From: Yoonia maritima
Lineage (GTDB): Bacteria > Pseudomonadota > Alphaproteobacteria > Rhodobacterales > Rhodobacteraceae
Assembly: GCF_003003285.1 (NCBI RefSeq)
Contig: NZ_PVTP01000003.1
Span: 310,001 to 374,000 of the forward strand
DNA: 64,000 nt
Reading direction: 5' to 3'
Under the pieces are notes generated by a model that was not told the DNA's origin, ran no database searches, and worked only from the letters and a program-made list of their open reading frames with translations. This document shows, piece by piece, positions 62,001-64,000 of the stretch. Made by a program: the position numbers and the translations under genes. The stretch's first letter is position 1; every line of letters begins with the position of its first letter.

Positions 62001-62497
62001 CTAAGGTGTTCCTTGATTACATGGGCCGTCACAAAAACTATGGCCCTGTGCGTACCCTGCCCACGCGGACGTTCTTTTATGGCATGGAACCCGGTGAAGA
62101 GATTTCAGCCGAAATAGACCCCGGCAAAACGCTGGAAATTCGTCTCCAAGCCGTGTCTGAAATGAACGAAGATGGTGAGGTAAAAGTGTTCTTTGAACTT
62201 AACGGCCAGCCACGTGCGATCCGTGTGATGAACCGCCTAGCCGCCGCCGAAAAGGTTTCACGCCCCAAAGCCGAAGCTGGTAACCCTGACCACATTGGCG
62301 CGCCCATGCCGGGCGTCGTGGCAACTGTTGCTGCTGTCGCCGGGAAAGAAGTCAAAGAAGGCGATCTACTTTTGACGATTGAAGCGATGAAAATGGAAAC
62401 TGGCATCCACGCAGAACGCGATGCCGTGATTAAGGCAGTGCATGTGCACGCTGGCAGCCAGATCGACGCCAAGGATCTGTTGATCGAGCTTGAGTAA
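59054..62497 (+). CDS. pyc: Pyruvate carboxylase
   Basis: 1147 residues. Biotin carboxylase domain: [49 protein letters not shown] (about 1-455). Carboxyltransferase domain from about 530: ITDTTMRDGHQSLLATRMR with metal residues, WGGATFDVAYRFLQECPW, FHTHDTSGAS and the catalytic Lys in VLGLKDMAGL. C-terminal biotinyl domain: biotin Lys in IEAMKMETG. It makes oxaloacetate from pyruvate and bicarbonate, refilling the TCA cycle. GGGGAG is 7 nt before the ATG. An upstream palindrome and the lactate dehydrogenase-type gene suggest control by carbon source. Confidence 0.97.
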   Translation: MAEFNKILIANRGEIAIRIMRAANEMGKKTVAVYAEEDKLGLHRFKADEAYRIGEGMGPVAAYLSIEEIIRVAKMSGADAIHPGYGLLSENPEFVDACEANGITFIGPKAATMRQLGDKASARRVAIEAGVPVIPATEVLGDDMAKIKKQAAEVGYPLMLKASWGGGGRGMRPIMSEDELEEKVLEGRREAEAAFGNGEGYLEKMIIKARHVEVQILGDTHGQMYHLWERDCSVQRRNQKVVERAPAPYLSGTQREQLCNLGKKICQHVNYECAGTVEFLMDMDSGEFYFIEVNPRVQVEHTVTEEVTGIDIVRAQILIAEGKSLVEATGCASQYDVKLDGHALQCRVTTEDPQNNFIPDYGRIQMYRSATGPGIRLDGGTAYSGAVITRYYDSLLTKVTARAPTPEMAIARMDRALREFRIRGVSTNIAFVENLLKHPTFLNNEYHTKFIDQTPDLFNFSKRRDRATKILTYIADITVNGHPETAGRARPAADVKPPKPPVKPTTDVTPGTRNILDDFGPEAVADWMRDQKQLLITDTTMRDGHQSLLATRMRSIDMINAAPAYAAKMNQLFSVECWGGATFDVAYRFLQECPWQRLRDIRAAMPNIMTQMLLRASNGVGYTNYPDNVVQSFVAQAAESGVDVFRVFDSLNWVENMRVAMDAVGNAGKVIEGTICYTGDVRDPNRAKYDLKYYVGMARELEAAGAHVLGLKDMAGLMKPAAAKTLILALKEEVGLPIHFHTHDTSGASIATVLAASAAGVDCVDAAMDSFSGNTSQPTLGSIVESLRGDARDTGLNIKAIREISNYFEQVREHYTAFESGLQAPASEVYLHEMPGGQFTNLKAQARSLGLEERWHEVAQTYADVNQMFGDIVKVTPSSKVVGDMALMMVSQNLTRAQVEDPKVDVVFPDSVVDMMRGSLGQPPGGWPEGIQKKILKGEKPITERPGKSLPPVDLEATRADLSKQLDGASVDDEDLNGYLMYPKVFLDYMGRHKNYGPVRTLPTRTFFYGMEPGEEISAEIDPGKTLEIRLQAVSEMNEDGEVKVFFELNGQPRAIRVMNRLAAAEKVSRPKAEAGNPDHIGAPMPGVVATVAAVAGKEVKEGDLLLTIEAMKMETGIHAERDAVIKAVHVHAGSQIDAKDLLIELE

Positions 62498-62504
62498 GCC
62501 ACAC

Positions 62505-62534
62505 TCCTTTGGGCGGCAAGCGTCGCCCAAAGGA
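62505..62534 (+). terminator. Hairpin after pyc
   Basis: TCCTTTGGGCG and CGCCCAAAGGA form a perfect 11-bp stem with an 8-nt loop, 7 nt after the pyc stop. No T run follows, so read-through into the MAPEG gene is possible. Confidence 0.65.
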
Positions 62535-62563
62535 TAAACCAGAGCAGTAATTTTGGAGACACC

Positions 62564-62950
62564 ATGTTACCCATTACGGCGATCTACGGTGCTTTGACTG
62601 CACTGGTTTACCTAACCTTGACGATCCGCGTGATCGGTCAACGACGGACATTGAAAATTTCACTGGGTGACAAAGACAACCCCGCAATGCGCCAGCACAT
62701 TCGTGCCCACGCAAACTGCGCGGAATATGCGCCGATGGGGATTATCCTTCTTGGCCTTGTCGAACTGAATGGCGGCGCAACTTGGCTTGTCCATCTGTTG
62801 GGATTGATGGTCATCTTGGGCCGCGTTGCACACGCAGCCGCATTCTGGAAACACCCGATGAGCTTTCCACTGCGCCAACTGGGGATGTTGCTGACTATGG
62901 TGCAACTTGCGCTCGCTTCACTTGTAATCCTTATCAGCGCGTTATTCTAA
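62564..62950 (+). CDS. MAPEG-family membrane protein
   Basis: 128 residues, four hydrophobic helices. MRQHIRAHANCAEYAPMGIILLGLVELNGG is the MAPEG signature (R-x-H-x-N-x-x-E-x-x-P), with glutathione-binding Arg and Asn positions kept. Members are glutathione-dependent transferases or peroxidases in membranes; the substrate here is open. GGAG lies 7 nt before the ATG. It abuts the next, glyoxalase-fold, gene. Confidence 0.9.
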   Translation: MLPITAIYGALTALVYLTLTIRVIGQRRTLKISLGDKDNPAMRQHIRAHANCAEYAPMGIILLGLVELNGGATWLVHLLGLMVILGRVAHAAAFWKHPMSFPLRQLGMLLTMVQLALASLVILISALF

Positions 62951-63345
62951 TTGCAGCGCCTGGCCCTGCTATCGTTGGTGGTCCCCGACTACGACGCGGG
63001 AATTGCATTTTTCGTTGATGTCATGGGATTTGAGCTACTAGAAGACACCGATCTAGGCGGCGGCAAGCGCTGGGTGCGGGTTGCCCCGAAGGGTGCGGAA
63101 ACTGCGTTTCTTTTGGCCCGTGCAGTCGGCGACAAACAGGTCGCTGCCATAGGCAATCAAGGCGGTGGGCGCGTTTGGCTGTTTTTGCAGACTGACGACT
63201 TTGATCGTGACCATGCCCACATGCTGGCCAAAGGCGTGTATTTCGAAGAACAGCCACGCGGCGAACCATATGGCCGCGTGGCAGTATTAACGATCCCTTC
63301 GGCAACCGATGGGACCTCGTTCAGTTTAACCCAGAACCTGCGTAA
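62951..63345 (+). pseudogene. VOC (glyoxalase-fold) protein with a one-base frameshift
   Basis: TTG start at 62951 directly after the MAPEG stop. The frame reads LLSLVVPDYDAGIAFFVDVMGFELLEDTDLGG and onward to PRGEPYGRVAV, the usual VOC domain, then leaves the family at about 63287. Skipping to the next frame from 63289 restores the expected NDPFGNRWDLVQFNPEPA and a stop at 63343-63345. A missing T in the GTATT run (VFNDPFG expected) explains it. Without that base, the protein would run to 63673 with a nonsense tail overlapping the aminotransferase. It is a recent pseudogene, a sequencing error, or less likely programmed frameshifting. Confidence 0.8.
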
Positions 63346-64000
63346 TTGCCTTTTTAGTGACATCGACAACTTTGTCGATCTCAGCCTCAGAGATGCAGAA
63401 CGGCGGTGCAAAGCCGATGATATCGCCTTGTGGCATCGCACGTGCAATAACGCCCTGCTCGGCCATCGCGCCCACAATCGTTGGGCATATCTTATCAGCA
63501 GCCTCAAAAGCCTGTTTAGTGTCTTGGTTTTTTACCAACTCCACCCCGCACAACAAACCGTCACCGCGTATTTCGCCCATGTTCACATGATCGCCCAGCG
63601 CATCACGCATCGCTGCATTCAAATAGGTACCCATCCGCCCCGCATTTGCGACCAAATTCAAATCATCAATTAGCTTTAGGTTTGCAACACCAGCAGCCGC
63701 ACAGATAGGATGCGCCGAATAGGTCCAGCCGTGTCCAATGGGGCCGTTCTCATCGGCGCCTTGCTCTAACACCTTCCACATTTTGTCAGACACGATTGAC
63801 CCGGACAGTGGCGCATAGGCAGATGTCAGGCCCTTGGCGATCGTGATCAGATCCGGCTTCATTCCATAATATTCAGAACCAAACATCGTGCCCAAGCGCC
63901 CAAAGCCAGTTACCACTTCATCCGCGACCAAAAGAATATCGTGCTTATCCAAAACGGCTTGGATGGCGGCCCAGTAACCCGCAGGCGGAGGCACGATACC
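63326..64000 (-). CDS. Class III (omega-type) PLP aminotransferase, C-terminal part
   Basis: The frame runs off the window's right end, so only about 224 C-terminal residues are visible. VLDKHDILLVADEVVTGFGRLGTMFGSEYYGMKPDLITIAKGLTSAYAPLSG holds the Asp pairing with the pyridine ring and the PLP Lys (IAKG). GHGWTYSAHPICAAAGVANLKLI and GDGLLCGVELVKN follow. Pyruvate-dependent omega-amino acid, taurine or putrescine-type aminotransferases share this pattern; the substrate is unknown. Its 3' end overlaps the repaired end of the VOC gene by 20 bp. Confidence 0.9.
   Translation of the reverse strand, partial: GIVPPPAGYWAAIQAVLDKHDILLVADEVVTGFGRLGTMFGSEYYGMKPDLITIAKGLTSAYAPLSGSIVSDKMWKVLEQGADENGPIGHGWTYSAHPICAAAGVANLKLIDDLNLVANAGRMGTYLNAAMRDALGDHVNMGEIRGDGLLCGVELVKNQDTKQAFEAADKICPTIVGAMAEQGVIARAMPQGDIIGFAPPFCISEAEIDKVVDVTKKAITQVLG

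Noticed and set aside
1-64000. CRISPR arrays, insertion sequences, prophage, tRNA or rRNA genes
   Set aside because: No regular spacer-repeat array, transposase, integrase, phage structural gene, tRNA-like cloverleaf or rRNA segment was recognised. tRNA and Rfam covariance scans were not run, so a missed small RNA is possible.

Overview
This window is chromosomal DNA of a marine-type alphaproteobacterium, most likely Rhodobacteraceae (Roseobacter group, in the style of Loktanella, Yoonia or Octadecabacter). The evidence is gene content and order: accB-accC-aat-DUF2155-NDUFA12 homologue, FolE2 GTP cyclohydrolase, a SAM-II riboswitch before metZ, a Suv3-like helicase beside an S4 protein with FdxA and CarD, the dcw cluster from mraZ to mraY, and a DUF1127 gene followed by tandem CCUCCUCCC-loop sRNA hairpins. 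Genes are dense, often with 4-bp overlaps. I see no tRNA, rRNA, CRISPR array, insertion sequence or prophage. The genus is an inference.

Layout. 1-6.1 kb: the end of a DUF442 protein, an orphan FliM-like protein, a signalling operon (receiver protein, small membrane protein, transporter-like sensor kinase) and an ScfR-type regulator. 6.3-11.6 kb: a five-gene branched-chain amino acid/amide-type ABC transporter divergent from that regulator. 11.8-14.3 kb: accB, accC and aat. 14.3-17.5 kb (minus): DUF2155, complex I NDUFA12 homologue, RidA-like protein, clpX and clpP. 17.6-19.7 kb: ArsR/SRPBCC pair with an operator on the start codon, then a PreA-like dehydrogenase. 19.8-22.6 kb (minus): folE2 and riboswitch-controlled metZ. 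22.7-26.5 kb: a PilZ protein, then the minus-strand operon ftsY-hypothetical-EamA-yciB. 26.6-31.8 kb: NuoE-NuoF fusion, AlkB-like monooxygenase, secreted protein, xseA and a GRDP-like protein. 32-34.4 kb: purD, an orphan secreted protein and carD. 34.6-38.7 kb: fdxA, S4 protein, Suv3-like helicase and TPR protein. 38.8-42.7 kb: SCP2 protein, hydrolase, oligoendopeptidase F, GNAT and a small membrane protein.

42.8-50.4 kb is the first part of the dcw cluster, transcribed leftward: mraZ-rsmH-ftsL-ftsI-murE-murF-mraY, ending at a strong hairpin right after mraY. A 710-bp gene-free region upstream holds TGGGN-like repeats at 10-bp spacing and several palindromes. Next come apbC, then the DUF1127 gene with a seven-hairpin array of anti-Shine-Dalgarno loops (52.5-53.0 kb). 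The right end has a truncated haemoglobin, Lrp regulator, LysE exporter, UvrD helicase, ZIP transporter, L-lactate dehydrogenase-type flavoprotein, pyruvate carboxylase, a MAPEG protein, a frameshifted glyoxalase-fold gene and a partial class III aminotransferase.

The most interesting feature is the DUF1127/cuckoo-RNA locus. It matches the stress-induced CcsR locus type known in Rhodobacter sphaeroides, but has seven hairpins and an unexplained SD-like AAGGAGG in the leader of the same presumed transcript. Other points: a SAM-II aptamer followed by an intrinsic terminator, a possible MraZ box, a sensor kinase built on a symporter with its own small membrane partner, an orphan NADH-dehydrogenase-like fusion, an altered Walker A loop in MurF, and a one-base frameshift in a VOC gene.
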